A DNA stretch of 64,000 nt from Hymenobacter mucosus (GTDB lineage: Bacteria; Bacteroidota; Bacteroidia; Cytophagales; Hymenobacteraceae): assembly GCF_900188255.1 (NCBI RefSeq), contig NZ_FZNS01000003.1, forward strand, positions 372,001-436,000, read 5' to 3'. A model generated the notes under the pieces. It saw only the letters and a program-made list of their open reading frames with translations. It ran no database searches and was not told the DNA's origin. Shown piece by piece: positions 27,047 to 36,940 of the stretch; position 1 is the stretch's first letter; each line of letters opens with the position of its first letter. A program made the translations under genes and the position numbers.

Positions 27047-27790
27047 CTAGCGCCACGGCGCGTATTCCAGCTTTAGCTCTAGCAGGCCATAATTGTCGTT
27101 GAGGGCCGAGGTAGACCGTCCGCTCGCGGGGCTGATGTCATCGAGCTGATCGGTGGAGGTGAAATTGTAACTGCCCTCAAGAGACGCATTCAGCTTGGGT
27201 GTGAGCCGCAACGTAACCCCAATGCCTACTGGCACCGTGATGTTCAGGGCCGGATAATCGTTGCGCTCCGGCGTCAGAAACGGCGTGTTATCGTCGGGGC
27301 GCATGGTGCCGCGGTAGGACTCCGGACTGTAGAGCAAGAAGCCAAAGCCCGCTTTTAGGTACGGCTTCACGAGGGCCGCCGGGCGGCGTGGGTCGGCGTA
27401 GGCACCTTCATCGTGCAGCGGCTCCCAGCGCAGGAAAGCTGTACCCGCGCCATTACGGCCCCGAAACGCCAAGCCCCGCTCGGGCAGGTAGTCTTTGGCC
27501 CCCACTTGGAAGTAGGTGGCTTCACCTCCCACCAACCAGTGCGGGCGCACCTTATAGAGCACACCCAAGCTGGCACTCGGGCCAATAAACTGGTCGCCTA
27601 GGCGGCTGGTCAAGTCGCCGTTGTAATAGGTGGCTCCCAGCCCCAGAGTAAACCGAACGGGGCCACGGTAGTATGGCCGCGCATTGCCATCGTAGTGGCG
27701 ATGGCGGCGCTGGAAGTCTTGCGCATCGGCGCGCTGCGTGGCAGCGAAGGAGAGCAATAGGAAGGCGGGCAGCAGAGGACGAATATTCAC
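27047..27790 (-). CDS. Outer-membrane beta-barrel protein
   Basis: 247 residues with a signal peptide (RADAQ), then alternating strands typical of a small Bacteroidota barrel (FTLGLGATYYNGDL, ASLGVLYKVRPHWLVGGEATYF, PYLKAGFGFLLYS). It ends in YGLLELKLEYAPWR. The start is a GTG at 27790 because no in-frame ATG precedes the signal peptide. No specific function can be assigned. Confidence 0.75.
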   Translation of the reverse strand: MNIRPLLPAFLLLSFAATQRADAQDFQRRHRHYDGNARPYYRGPVRFTLGLGATYYNGDLTSRLGDQFIGPSASLGVLYKVRPHWLVGGEATYFQVGAKDYLPERGLAFRGRNGAGTAFLRWEPLHDEGAYADPRRPAALVKPYLKAGFGFLLYSPESYRGTMRPDDNTPFLTPERNDYPALNITVPVGIGVTLRLTPKLNASLEGSYNFTSTDQLDDISPASGRSTSALNDNYGLLELKLEYAPWR

Positions 27791-27876
27791 GCAACAGATG
27801 CAAAGGTGATGGGCCTCGAGATACGCCGCTCAGGCAGCGGCGGTTTCTTAACGCCAGCCAAAGACGTTTTATTGGC

Positions 27877-28608
27877 TTATTTAAACTGGCCGGCCGGATC
27901 GGGCATTTTCTCCTTCAAGTCCGCAATCAGGTCGAAGTCTAAGCTCATTAGGCTGATTTGCTGGCCCTTGTGAATAGCCTCCCACGCTTTGGTGTAGTCT
28001 TCCTGAAAGTAGTACGCTCGCCCTAGGTGCTGCCAAGCTACGCCATTGCCACCTTCCATTGCCACAGCTTGTTGCAGGTAGCCCAGGGCGGTAGTGAGGT
28101 CTTTCTTCTTTTTGCTTTGCTGGTAGCGAATGAGGTAGCTGGCGCCTAGGTCGCTGAGGGTGTTAACGTTCTTGGCATCAAGGGCCAGGCTTTGGTTAAG
28201 CAGGCTGATGGCTTCGTCGGGGGTTGGGTTGCGGCTGGCAATAACGCCTAGGCCACGGTAGGCATCGGGGTTTTTGGGGTCAAGCACCCAGGCTAAGTTG
28301 AAGCGGTAGGCCGCCGTATCAGCCTGGTTCTCGTTCAGGTATTCGTAGCCTTTGGAAGAAAAGAAGCGGCTGGCTTCGGCCCGGGAGGCAAAGCTCTGCA
28401 CGGTGCTCGTGATGAAGGCCGACCCTAGCGCGGCCTCGGCTTGGGTCGCCGTGAGGTTTCCGAAAAGAGGTTGCAGACGGGTAGCCGCGCTGATGGTAGC
28501 CCCCGATTCGGTTTTGACCTTGGTTTTAGTTTTGCGCTGGGCGTGGGTGGGGGCCGCTAGCAACAGGAGAGCAGCGGCCAGAGAAAAGGCGGAAGTGCGA
28601 AAAAACAT
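27877..28608 (-). CDS. Secreted TPR protein
   Basis: 243 residues with a signal peptide (PTHAQ) and four to five tetratricopeptide-like repeats from about residue 75 (AYRFNLAWVLDPKNPDAYRGLGVIA, NVNTLSDLGASYLIRY, GVAWQHLGRAYYFQ). Probably a periplasmic interaction scaffold. The ATG at 28608 gives the signal peptide and lies about 35 bp after a perfect TATATTTG -7 box. Confidence 0.8.
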   Translation of the reverse strand: MFFRTSAFSLAAALLLLAAPTHAQRKTKTKVKTESGATISAATRLQPLFGNLTATQAEAALGSAFITSTVQSFASRAEASRFFSSKGYEYLNENQADTAAYRFNLAWVLDPKNPDAYRGLGVIASRNPTPDEAISLLNQSLALDAKNVNTLSDLGASYLIRYQQSKKKKDLTTALGYLQQAVAMEGGNGVAWQHLGRAYYFQEDYTKAWEAIHKGQQISLMSLDFDLIADLKEKMPDPAGQFK

Positions 28609-28643
28609 AGAGCAGATAAGCCGGTGAAAAACTAGTCGGCCTT

Positions 28644-28651
28644 CAAATATA
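28644..28651 (-). promoter_or_regulatory. -7 box of the TPR gene
   Basis: TATATTTG on the minus strand, an exact match to TAnnTTTG. No good TTG is seen at the expected distance. It is 35 bp upstream of the chosen start. Confidence 0.5.
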
Positions 28652-28784
28652 ACCCGGTAGCGGCAACCCTGGCTCACTTCCCGCGTTGCCACCCCCGGGC
28701 CTCGTAAATCCGAGGTGCCTGCTGCGTAGTACGTAGGGTATCAATCGGCTTGCTGCCGGACCTTTTTCGTTTCCTGTATTCCGA

Positions 28785-29663
28785 ATGCGCTTGTTCTTCT
28801 TCCGGGTTCTGCCCGCCACGGTGGCTGCTATTCTGCTAGTAGTAGCTGCTCACGAATACGCCACAGCACGGCCCAGCCGTCGCACGCAAGACGTGGCCTA
28901 CGTACCCACCACTGACCCTACGTTCGACCCAGAGCGCCACCGGCTTGATGTGTACACGCCCAAAGACCATGCCGCCGCCCCGCGCCCGGTGGTGCTATTT
29001 ATTCATGGTGGAAGCTGGAACAGTGGCAGTAAAAACTTCTACTCTTTTATTGGTCGTCGGCTAGCCAAGCAGGGCATCGTGGCAGTCGTCGTCAACTACC
29101 GGTTGGCGCCCAAAGTGGAAGTGCCCGCTATGGCCGACGACTGCGCCCGCGCCGTGGCATGGACGGTAGCCCACATTGCCGACTACGGCGGCAACCCGCA
29201 ACGCGTGTACTTGATGGGGCATTCGGCCGGTGGTGGGCTGGCTGCCCTCCTAGCTACTGACGACCGGCTACTGGCCCGGCACGGGGTAGCCCAACATGCT
29301 ATCCGTGGGGTTTTTCTCGATGACCCCGCTGGCCTCGATATGTTCGATTACCTGCAAAAGATGCAGTACCCCGGCGACGAGCAATACCTAGTGCCATTTG
29401 GCAAAGATCCAGCGCAATGGCGCGATGTATCGGCCCTGTATCACGCATCCGCCCATACGCCCCCCATGCGCCTGTTTATTGGTGGGCAAACCTACCCTTC
29501 CATTCGTAGCAGTGCCGAGAAGTTTCAGGCCCGCCTGACGCAGCTGGGGCAGCAGCCTACGCTTACTGTCTTGCCCGGCAAAAAGCACGCGGCAATGGTC
29601 TTGCAACTCTACTGGCAGCACAACGTGCTTTATAAAGAGCTACGCAAGTTTATTGGAGCATAA
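28785..29663 (+). CDS. Alpha/beta hydrolase (esterase/formamidase-like)
   Basis: 292 residues with an N-terminal hydrophobic signal or anchor (about 5-22). The carboxylesterase-type HGGSWNSGSK oxyanion motif, the nucleophile elbow GHSAGGGLAA and a C-terminal catalytic His in LPGKKHAAM are present. This is the BD-FAE/kynurenine-formamidase-like group of esterases. It probably acts in the periplasm; substrate unknown. Monocistronic. Confidence 0.85.
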   Translation: MRLFFFRVLPATVAAILLVVAAHEYATARPSRRTQDVAYVPTTDPTFDPERHRLDVYTPKDHAAAPRPVVLFIHGGSWNSGSKNFYSFIGRRLAKQGIVAVVVNYRLAPKVEVPAMADDCARAVAWTVAHIADYGGNPQRVYLMGHSAGGGLAALLATDDRLLARHGVAQHAIRGVFLDDPAGLDMFDYLQKMQYPGDEQYLVPFGKDPAQWRDVSALYHASAHTPPMRLFIGGQTYPSIRSSAEKFQARLTQLGQQPTLTVLPGKKHAAMVLQLYWQHNVLYKELRKFIGA

Positions 29664-29759
29664 AATAGAGCCTACTGAGCTGCTGGCCGCGCTTAGTATG
29701 CGCCTACTAGCAGGTAGGGCCCCTTTACCTGGTGATGCCACCAAGACGCTTGGCGGTTG

Positions 29760-30254
29760 CTAGAACAAAGACTGTTGGAAGGCGGGGCGCTCAAACTCTA
29801 AAAGCCACTTCTTGCGTGGTAGCCCACCGGCGTAGCCCGTTAGCTGTCCGCTTGCGCCAATAATGCGGTGGCACGGCCATACAATAGCCAGCGGGTTCTG
29901 ACCATTGGCAGCACCTACTGCCCGCACAGCCCCCACATTATCTAGTTGCCGCGCAAGGTCGAGGTAGGAAGCGGTGCGCCCAAACCCAACTGTAGGAAGC
30001 AGTTCCCAAACGCGTCGCTGAAACGATGTGCCTTGCCCCACGGCGTACGTAAGCGAGAAGTCGCGTAGCTCCCGGTCGAAGTACGCACGTAGCTGACGCT
30101 GTGCTTCTTGTAGGCAGTTTGGTACGGCACTGGTCCTTGTTTCGTTTAGCCCGGCGGAGTCGTCTAGGAAGCGCACGGCCTCAAGCCCGGCATCAGATCC
30201 GCGCAGTTCCAATAGTCCAATTGGCGTGGTCAAGTAGGAAGTAGCAATGGTCAT
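29760..30254 (-). CDS. ogt: Methylated-DNA-protein-cysteine methyltransferase
   Basis: Repairs O6-alkylguanine by irreversible transfer to its own cysteine. 164 residues with the active-site motif WPCHRIIGASGQLTGYAGG and the helix-turn-helix region FQRRVWELLPTVGFGRTASY just before it. The compact length without an AraC domain indicates an Ogt-type enzyme. Confidence 0.95.
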   Translation of the reverse strand: MTIATSYLTTPIGLLELRGSDAGLEAVRFLDDSAGLNETRTSAVPNCLQEAQRQLRAYFDRELRDFSLTYAVGQGTSFQRRVWELLPTVGFGRTASYLDLARQLDNVGAVRAVGAANGQNPLAIVWPCHRIIGASGQLTGYAGGLPRKKWLLEFERPAFQQSLF

Positions 30255-30515
30255 GGCCGAGCGGTAACGTTGCGTAAAAATGCACCCTCAATTTATAATC
30301 TGCTAAGCCAAAAAAGATACTGTGGCGCTTTGTGGTGGATTAAAAAACTGATTAATGGCATTATGGAAAGTAAATAGGGTAAATGCGGGAGTTATTGATT
30401 TATATTGTGTTGGCTCCGAGAAGTTATAAACTGCAAACTGTGTTGTGCGCTCTGTGCGAAAGGCGGTTTAGCATCCTACTTGCCTCTGGCCTGTTCACCC
30501 AACTCTTTTCTTGTT

Positions 30516-32096
30516 GTGAGAAACGTACTGTTCAGTTCTATTCTGGGGTTGAGTTTACTTGGCGCCGCGCCAATCAACGCCACTGTAGCGGCAGACATTA
30601 GCGGTCCTATTTCAGCTCCTGTAGAATCGCCCCTGGCTTTCGTGCAGGGCACCGGCCTCACGGCGGTGTATTTCAGCAACGGCAGCTTGGCCGGGGCCCC
30701 CGTGCTCAAGCGCCTTGATGCCGCCGTCGACTTTCGGTGGGGTATGGGCTCTCCCGCCGAAGAACTCCCTGCTGATAACTTCTCCGTGCGCTGGGAAGGG
30801 TTGGTATCAGCACCCTCTACGGGCAATTATAAGTTTGCCGTAAACAGCCCCGACGGAGTGCGTCTGTGGGTAAACGGCCGCAAGGTGCTAGATACCTGGA
30901 ACGGCCGCGGCTCTATGAAAATTGATGGCGCCACAATAAGCCTAGCAGCCGGCGAGAAAACAACCATCAAGCTGGAGTACTACAATGAGGATGGCGAAGC
31001 CCGCGTGCAACTCCAGTGGATGCCGCCAGGCCAGGCTACGCAACCCATCCCGTCAACCAATCTGTACCCTGTGGGGTCGCCTACCACGCCCGACTTGGCC
31101 GGGCCTGCTAAGCCAGCAGTAGCCGCTACCGTGGCGCCGGCCAGAGCAGCGGCCGCACCTACCAAAATTACACCAGCAGCAGACCAGCCAGCAGATAAGT
31201 CATCGAAGAAAGCTGCGGCTGTGGCTAAAGCTGCTCCGGTGGCCGCTCCCGTTGCTACCACTCCTGCGGCAACTGCCTTAATAACTACAACGAAATCAAC
31301 TGCCAAGCCCGGTGGGGCTCCCATTAGCAACCCTACAAAGGTGGTGTCGGGCAATGTGTACACGCTGCGCGACCGGGCCAACGGAACAGCCCTGGAGGTA
31401 GCCGATGATAGCCGACCCTTCAAGAGTTCACAAGTGCGAATGTCGGCGCCACACTGGCGGATTGAAAGCGTGGGCGACGGGGGTTACTACCGCCTGCTGG
31501 TGCAGGGCAGCAGTAAAGTGATGGAAGTACTGGGCAGTTCTACCTCCAACGGCGCAGCCATGGACTTGTGGAACTACTACAGCGGCAACAATCAGCTCTG
31601 GAAAATTGAGGATGCCGGCGACGGCTACTATAAGCTCATTGCCAAGCACAGTCATAAGGCTCTGACTGCCAAAGATTCAGTTGATGGCGGTATTCAGCAG
31701 TGGCGCTATACGGGTAAGGAAAATCAGCAGTGGCGGCTTGACCCCGCCACGGTGGAAGTAGCCGCTACTACCACGGCGAAGAGCAGCATTCCTGCCATTG
31801 GCGCAAACCACATGAGTGTGTACCCCAACCCATCCAACGGAGTAGTGCAGATGAACTACCAGTTGGGCGAGGAAATGCCCCTGGGCTGGGTGCTCTACGA
31901 CCAGCGCGGTATTGTAGTGCGCGTGTCTGACTACCGCCGTCAGGCTTCGGGCCCACACAACCAAACACTGGACTTCACGGGCTTACCCGCTGGCGACTAC
32001 AACCTTCACCTCACGGTAGGAACCAACACTACCAAGCAGCCGCTAAGTATCCGTCGGCCCAAAGCAGAGGGTAGTGGCCAAGCTACAGCCCAGTAA
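30516..32096 (+). CDS. Secreted PA14 / ricin-lectin protein with type IX sorting domain
   Basis: About 526 residues. The likely start is a GTG at 30516, giving the signal peptide beginning MRNVLFSSILGLSLLG. No in-frame ATG is available and a TTG lies further upstream at 30405. Domain order: PA14 carbohydrate-binding domain (GLTAVYFSNGSL ... VNSPDGVRLWVNG), a long Ala/Pro/Lys/Thr linker, a ricin-type beta-trefoil (NVYTLRDRANG, QLWKIEDAGDGYYKL, QQWRLDP) and a C-terminal type IX sorting domain (MSVYPNPSNGVVQM). Probably a surface-attached glycan-binding protein. No catalytic domain is seen. Confidence 0.88.
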   Translation: MRNVLFSSILGLSLLGAAPINATVAADISGPISAPVESPLAFVQGTGLTAVYFSNGSLAGAPVLKRLDAAVDFRWGMGSPAEELPADNFSVRWEGLVSAPSTGNYKFAVNSPDGVRLWVNGRKVLDTWNGRGSMKIDGATISLAAGEKTTIKLEYYNEDGEARVQLQWMPPGQATQPIPSTNLYPVGSPTTPDLAGPAKPAVAATVAPARAAAAPTKITPAADQPADKSSKKAAAVAKAAPVAAPVATTPAATALITTTKSTAKPGGAPISNPTKVVSGNVYTLRDRANGTALEVADDSRPFKSSQVRMSAPHWRIESVGDGGYYRLLVQGSSKVMEVLGSSTSNGAAMDLWNYYSGNNQLWKIEDAGDGYYKLIAKHSHKALTAKDSVDGGIQQWRYTGKENQQWRLDPATVEVAATTTAKSSIPAIGANHMSVYPNPSNGVVQMNYQLGEEMPLGWVLYDQRGIVVRVSDYRRQASGPHNQTLDFTGLPAGDYNLHLTVGTNTTKQPLSIRRPKAEGSGQATAQ

Positions 32097-32103
32097 GTGT
32101 TGT

Positions 32104-32165
32104 GCTCTACTTCAAGAAAAAGCCCCCACTGGTATACCAGTGGGGGCTTTTTCTTGAAGTAGAGC
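32104..32165. terminator. 62-bp perfect palindrome, bidirectional terminator
   Basis: Every base from 32104 to 32165 pairs with its mirror around the centre at 32134/32135 (central GGTATACC, inner stem CCCCCACT/AGTGGGGG flanked by A5 and T5). It sits 7 bp after the lectin stop and 17 bp before the convergent PLD-gene stop. Confidence 0.85.
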
Positions 32166-32182
32166 GTCGCGCTGGGTACCGG

Positions 32183-32920
32183 CTACCCGCTGGCCTCCGC
32201 AAAGGGCGTCATTACCTCCCAGAGCCGGTTGAACTCTTGCTCGTAGCGGCGTACAATCACGGGGTCTTGCGTGATGAGTAGGTTCTCCATGTTGTATTCC
32301 GCCGCCGAACGGGTCCAGTTGTAGCTGCCAGTCAGGGCAGTGCGGTTGTCGGTTACGGCAAACTTGTGGTGCATGTGATAGGCCGTTTGATCGATGCGCG
32401 TAGTAACGCCAGCTTGGTGCAACTGCCGCACATCGGAGCCCCGGTCGTACAGCTTATCATTGTCGGTGAGCAGGCGTACCCGCACCCCGCGCTGATGAGC
32501 AGCTAGCACCGCCTCGGTGAGGCGGTCATCGGCAATGGTGAACACGCACAGGTCTAGGGTATGCTGGGCTTGGTTTAGAAAGTCGCGAATGGCTGCCACG
32601 CACTTCTCTACGGGGCTGAAGTGCACTTCCGAGTAGTGCGCCGTGGGCGTTGCCGTAGCAGTAGCAGCCTCCGGTAGTAAAGCGCTAGCCTCCTCCAACC
32701 ACTCGATAACGGCCTTGTCCTTGAAGGTGTTAAACCGTTCCCGAGCTAGGTTAAAAAGCTGATGCCGCAATTCGCTGAGAGCACCGCCCGCCTGCCCGTA
32801 ATCGGCCAGCCTATGGCGCAGTTGCTGGGCTTCCTCCGGCGATAAGTTTACATCCGTAAAGGCTTGCCGAAACTGGCGGAGTAGTTCGGCCGCTTCCGTA
32901 TCGGCGTGCTGGTAGCTCAT
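32183..32920 (-). CDS. Phospholipase-D-like (single HKD) protein
   Basis: 245 residues. The N-terminal about 100 residues are helical with no recognised domain. The C-terminal PLD-like domain begins near VEKCVAAIRDFLNQAQ and carries one HKD-type motif, HHKFAVTDNRTALTGSYNWT, as in Nuc/Zuc-type nucleases that act as dimers. It likely acts as a phosphodiesterase on nucleic acid or lipid. It starts 5 bp after the upstream glycosidase stop, so the two form an operon. Confidence 0.85.
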   Translation of the reverse strand: MSYQHADTEAAELLRQFRQAFTDVNLSPEEAQQLRHRLADYGQAGGALSELRHQLFNLARERFNTFKDKAVIEWLEEASALLPEAATATATPTAHYSEVHFSPVEKCVAAIRDFLNQAQHTLDLCVFTIADDRLTEAVLAAHQRGVRVRLLTDNDKLYDRGSDVRQLHQAGVTTRIDQTAYHMHHKFAVTDNRTALTGSYNWTRSAAEYNMENLLITQDPVIVRRYEQEFNRLWEVMTPFAEASG

Positions 32921-32925
32921 GAAAC

Positions 32926-34128
32926 TTATGATATAGGCAGCAGCGCCCGTGACTTTCTCTTGATGGCCTGGGCTACGCGGGCTTGGGCCTCTCGCAGTGC
33001 TTCGGCTGATGGCTCGTGCAACTGGCGGGTAAGGCCTGGTACCGGTGAGCTGATATCAGCATCCCACAAGCCTGCGTTGTGCCAGGGCGTGAGGTGGTCC
33101 CAATCGGGTCGGTCGATAATGGGGTAGAGGCAAACGCCCAGCAACGGTACCCCGGCCCGGATGGCTGTGGTAGCTTCTTCCGCAATCATGTCGAGCCACA
33201 AAGGCCGGTCAATGCCGGGGTGGCTGGTTTCGGTAAGCACCACCGGGCGACCGTAGCGCTGGTAGGCCCGCTTAAGCAAGTGGCTCAGCGGCCGGAAGCG
33301 GGGGTCGTTGAAGTCGTTGGCCCAAGGCAGAATATGATGCGGGTCAAGCTGCCACTGGTTGTCGTAGTAGTAGTTGAAGCCCAGCATGTCCAGGTATTCC
33401 GGCCGGCCGCCCAGTTCAGGACAGAGACGTCCGCAAAGCATGTCTACGCTCTGAAACTGGTTGATATGAAAATCTTTAGCTCGGCGTACCTCGGCCGGTC
33501 CGGCATTCGGGCGGGGTACAATATGAATGAGGGGCTCAGTGGTAAGAATGCGGATAGTGGGGTCGGCTTCGCGCAATGCGGCCACGCCCTCAATGTACGC
33601 CCGCATCAGACCCAGCTTTACTTCCCAGCCCTGACCTACGCAGTAGGGGGAAGTGCCCCGCACGTCGCCGCCCAGCCAGCTCATAAAGCTCACCTCGTTG
33701 ATGGGCGTCACGATGAGCACATCGTCGGGCCGTTGGCTACGGTAGAAGTCAATGAAAGCCCGGCACAGGGCGGCAAAGCGCCGCGCAAACATGGGGTGGA
33801 GAGGCGTCAGATCGTCGGGGTAGCCGAAGTGACACAGGTCCCAAACTTGCTGAATACCGTGGCGCTGCCCTGCATCCAGCAGGACTTGGACGGTGCTCCA
33901 GTCGTAGGTATAAGCGGTTTTTTCTACTTGGCTCCAGCGGATGCCTTCACGCACAGTACCCACCTGAAAGTCGCCGAGGCGGGCGTAGTCCTCATCCAGC
34001 AACTGCAAATGGCCAGTTTGGGTGAGAAAATCAACGCGGTTGCCGAAGGCATTAAGTTGGTCGGTGCATTCAAAGCCACCCATCCAGAAGGTTTGGAAAG
34101 GCGAATCAGCAAAGAAGTCGTTTGGCAT
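32926..34128 (-). CDS. Glycoside hydrolase, clan A (GH1-like) fold
   Basis: 400 residues with a TIM-barrel glycosidase pattern. The presumed acid/base is the Glu of ITPINEVSFMSW and the nucleophile is the Glu of VVLTETSHPG. The N-terminal FWMGGFECTDQLN and REGIRWSQVE resemble family 1 enzymes, but the overall sequence is divergent and has no signal peptide. Probably cytoplasmic; substrate unknown. First gene of a two-gene operon with the PLD-like protein. Confidence 0.75.
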   Translation of the reverse strand: MPNDFFADSPFQTFWMGGFECTDQLNAFGNRVDFLTQTGHLQLLDEDYARLGDFQVGTVREGIRWSQVEKTAYTYDWSTVQVLLDAGQRHGIQQVWDLCHFGYPDDLTPLHPMFARRFAALCRAFIDFYRSQRPDDVLIVTPINEVSFMSWLGGDVRGTSPYCVGQGWEVKLGLMRAYIEGVAALREADPTIRILTTEPLIHIVPRPNAGPAEVRRAKDFHINQFQSVDMLCGRLCPELGGRPEYLDMLGFNYYYDNQWQLDPHHILPWANDFNDPRFRPLSHLLKRAYQRYGRPVVLTETSHPGIDRPLWLDMIAEEATTAIRAGVPLLGVCLYPIIDRPDWDHLTPWHNAGLWDADISSPVPGLTRQLHEPSAEALREAQARVAQAIKRKSRALLPIS

Positions 34129-34279
34129 AGTGGAAAGGTTGAGTACAGAACCAGCGGCTAAGGCTAAGTAGTAGAGTATAGCTGAGGTTGCCTATCAGAC
34201 GATAGAATTCCATCCAGGGTTTGCTCCTGAACGACCCAGCAACCCAACTACAGCTTAAGAGGCGCCTCCGAAACTAGTC

Positions 34280-34319
34280 AAAAAAAGGCGGTCATGCTGA
34301 GCTTGCCAGCATGACCGCC
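34280..34319 (-). terminator. Intrinsic terminator of the cation efflux gene
   Basis: Perfect 13-bp arms (GGCGGTCATGCTG and mirror) around a 7-nt loop. On the minus strand the stem is followed by seven T residues. It lies 30 bp after the stop of the CDF transporter at 34350. Confidence 0.9.
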
Positions 34320-34349
34320 AAAATATAGGCCTAATTTTTCCGGGAAAAA

Positions 34350-35312
34350 TTAAATCTGAGGTGACACAGGTGTGTCTTTCACGTGCGGAGCACGCTGCTT
34401 GCCCGTGAGTCCCTTCGACTCGATGAAGATGCGCTTGAACTCAGGGTGCTTGGCCCGGATGCTGTCCTGCAACTGATCAACGGCCTGTTCGATTTCCACC
34501 GCCGACAGGTGGTCGTGAAACTCTACATCGAGGGCCAGTACTACGTCTTGGGGGCCCATGTACATGGTGAGGGGGCGGCGCACCTGCTCCACGCTTTTCT
34601 GCTGGCGGGCCAGGGCCTCCAGGCTATCGAGGGTTTCGTCGTCCACGCCTTCCCCAACGAGGAGGCCTTTGGTTTTATAGATCAGGAAAACGGCTACCGA
34701 CACCAGCAGAACCCCAATGCAAATAGAAGCACCGCCGTCGAAGTAAGGATTATTGAACGCGTGGCCGAAGTATACGCCCGTCAGCGCAATGACAAGGCCC
34801 ACTAATGCAGCCATGTCTTCCATGAGAATGGCAAATACCGAAGGGTCTTTGCTGCGGCCCAGGGTAGCCCAGAAGGTAGCGTCGCCGCGGCTCTTGTTGA
34901 ATTCGCGGAAAGCGAGAAAGCAGGAGATGCCTTCAAACATCAAGGATAGACCCAGTACCACATAGTTCCAAGTAGGATCAGTGATGGGGGCCGGGTGCTT
35001 GAGGTGCTCTACCCCCTCGTAGAACGACATGCCGCCGCCCACGGAAAACACCAGGATGGCGACAATCAACGACCAGAAATACAGCTCCTTGCTACGGCCG
35101 AAGGGGTGCCGGGCATCGGCAGGCTTCTCCGACTGCTTCACGCCGTACAGGATCAGCAAACCGTTGCCGCTGTCTACGAGGGAGTGAATGCCCTCCGACA
35201 GCATAGCCGAGCTACCAGTAAAAAAAGCAGCTACAAATTTGGAAATAGCAATGGCCACGTTGGCCCCGATGGCGCCGTAGATGGCAATTTTTGAGGAGGA
35301 AGTACCGGCCAT
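34350..35312 (-). CDS. Cation diffusion facilitator transporter
   Basis: 320-residue inner-membrane antiporter with six TM segments and a C-terminal cytosolic dimerisation domain (about 215-300). Metal-site and signature segments are visible: LSEGIHSLVDSGNGLLILYG in TM2, DARHPFGRSKELYFW in the loop and ILMEDMAALVGLVIALTG in TM5. It exports a divalent metal such as Zn2+, Co2+ or Fe2+; specificity is not readable. The ATG at 35312 (MAGTSSSK) is preferred over a longer frame. Confidence 0.92.
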   Translation of the reverse strand: MAGTSSSKIAIYGAIGANVAIAISKFVAAFFTGSSAMLSEGIHSLVDSGNGLLILYGVKQSEKPADARHPFGRSKELYFWSLIVAILVFSVGGGMSFYEGVEHLKHPAPITDPTWNYVVLGLSLMFEGISCFLAFREFNKSRGDATFWATLGRSKDPSVFAILMEDMAALVGLVIALTGVYFGHAFNNPYFDGGASICIGVLLVSVAVFLIYKTKGLLVGEGVDDETLDSLEALARQQKSVEQVRRPLTMYMGPQDVVLALDVEFHDHLSAVEIEQAVDQLQDSIRAKHPEFKRIFIESKGLTGKQRAPHVKDTPVSPQI

Positions 35313-35488
35313 AACGTAGAAACAGTGTGTCGATGGTACGCGCCACTCCCAATGGAGGTTGGGCGGTTGTTTGCCTAGCGCCCGCCAGTTGCCACCCAGC
35401 GCTTGCCGGCCAGCCAAAAACCAATGCACCTGCGGGCCGCTTGAACATTCGGCGTTTCTACGACTTTTACAGCTCTACTCTTTCGCCT

Positions 35489-36904
35489 ATGGCTCAGATC
35501 GACACCTCTACCGATACACTAGAAACTACCGCGCCCCTACGCCGCCGCCTTGGCTTGGTGCAGGCTACTGCTCTCAACATGATTGACATGGTGGGCATTG
35601 GGCCGTTCGTAACCCTTCCCTTGGTGATGGGGTTCATGGGGCCCAACTTTTTGCTGGCCTGGGTAGTAGGTGCGGCTTTGTCGTTGGTGGATGGCTTTAT
35701 TTGGAGCGAGCTGGGGGCCGCCTACCCCGAGGCAGGGGGCTCCTACCGCTTTCTGAAGCTAGCCTACGGGGAGCAGAAGTGGGGCCGCCTGATGTCTTTC
35801 CTCTACGTGTGGCAAACGCTGGTGCAAGCGCCACTCGTGGTAGCATCGGGGGCCATTGGCTTTGCCCAGTACTTCGCCTACCTGGTTCCCCTAGACGAAT
35901 GGTGGCAGCCCAAGCTAGTATCAGGGGTTGTAGTGCTGTTGCTCATTGCCCTGCTGTACCGCCGCATTGAGGACATTGGCAAGCTGGGTGTGCTGCTCTG
36001 GGTAGGCGTACTGGGCCTCATGGGCTGGCTGATTTTGGGTGGCGTCACGCATGCTACCCAGCCGGTAGCGTGGTTGCCGGAAGGTGGGCTGGCGGCGCTG
36101 CCGGGCGTGTTGCTCTCGGCTGCCATGGGGCAGGCCACCGTCAAGACCATTTACTCCTACCTGGGCTACTACAATGTATGCCATCTGGGTGGAGAAATTA
36201 AAGACCCTCAACGGGTTATTCCACGCAGTATCTTTCTGAGCATCCTGGGCATCATGGCCCTGTACCTGCTTCTGAACTGGAGCGTAGGCTCAGTTATTCC
36301 GTGGCAAGAAGCGGGACAGTCGAAGTTCATTGTGAGCACTTTTGTAGAGCGTGTGTACGGGGCTACGGCAGCCAAAGCGGCTACGGCTTTGGTACTGTGG
36401 GTAGCCTTTGCCTCACTATTTGCCGTGCTACTAGGCTACTCGCGCATCCCATACGCCGCCGCCGCCGACGGCGAATTCCTGCCCATCTTCGCCAAAACTC
36501 ACCCCACCAAGCACTTCCCGCACGTGTCGTTGCTGCTGCTGGGCGGCGTTGGCTTCGTATTCAGTCTGCTGTTCCGGTTGGGTGAAGTGATTAGCGCCAT
36601 TCTGGCCATGCGCATTCTCGTGCAGTTTGTAGGCCAGGCCATTGGGCTGGTGCTGCTGCGGCGCCGCCGTGGCACGGCAGCCCTGCCCTTCAAGATGCCA
36701 CTGTACCCGCTGCCAGTGGTAGTAGCCGTAGTGGTATGGCTGTGGGTGTTTATGAGCATTCAGGATGGAGTAAAGGTGGAAGGGCAAGCTGGTGCCAGCC
36801 TGTTTTTGCCGTTTCAGGTGGCGGCGCTGCTCATGATGGCCCTGGGCGTAGTGGTATTCCTGCTCTGGAGCCGAAGTCAGCGGCGGTGGCCCTTTGAGAA
36901 CTGA
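35489..36904 (+). CDS. APC-superfamily amino acid permease
   Basis: 471-residue transporter with about 12 TM helices. The N-terminal MIDMVGIGPFVTLPL is the TM1 unwound-region motif and SELGAAYPEAGGSYRFL the TM2/3 motif of the amino acid-polyamine-organocation family. Substrate unknown. The start at 35489 follows a run of upstream codons that look untranslated. Confidence 0.9.
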   Translation: MAQIDTSTDTLETTAPLRRRLGLVQATALNMIDMVGIGPFVTLPLVMGFMGPNFLLAWVVGAALSLVDGFIWSELGAAYPEAGGSYRFLKLAYGEQKWGRLMSFLYVWQTLVQAPLVVASGAIGFAQYFAYLVPLDEWWQPKLVSGVVVLLLIALLYRRIEDIGKLGVLLWVGVLGLMGWLILGGVTHATQPVAWLPEGGLAALPGVLLSAAMGQATVKTIYSYLGYYNVCHLGGEIKDPQRVIPRSIFLSILGIMALYLLLNWSVGSVIPWQEAGQSKFIVSTFVERVYGATAAKAATALVLWVAFASLFAVLLGYSRIPYAAAADGEFLPIFAKTHPTKHFPHVSLLLLGGVGFVFSLLFRLGEVISAILAMRILVQFVGQAIGLVLLRRRRGTAALPFKMPLYPLPVVVAVVVWLWVFMSIQDGVKVEGQAGASLFLPFQVAALLMMALGVVVFLLWSRSQRRWPFEN

Positions 36905-36940
36905 AAAACCGGCCTCGCCTAGCATTAGCGCCGGAACGGC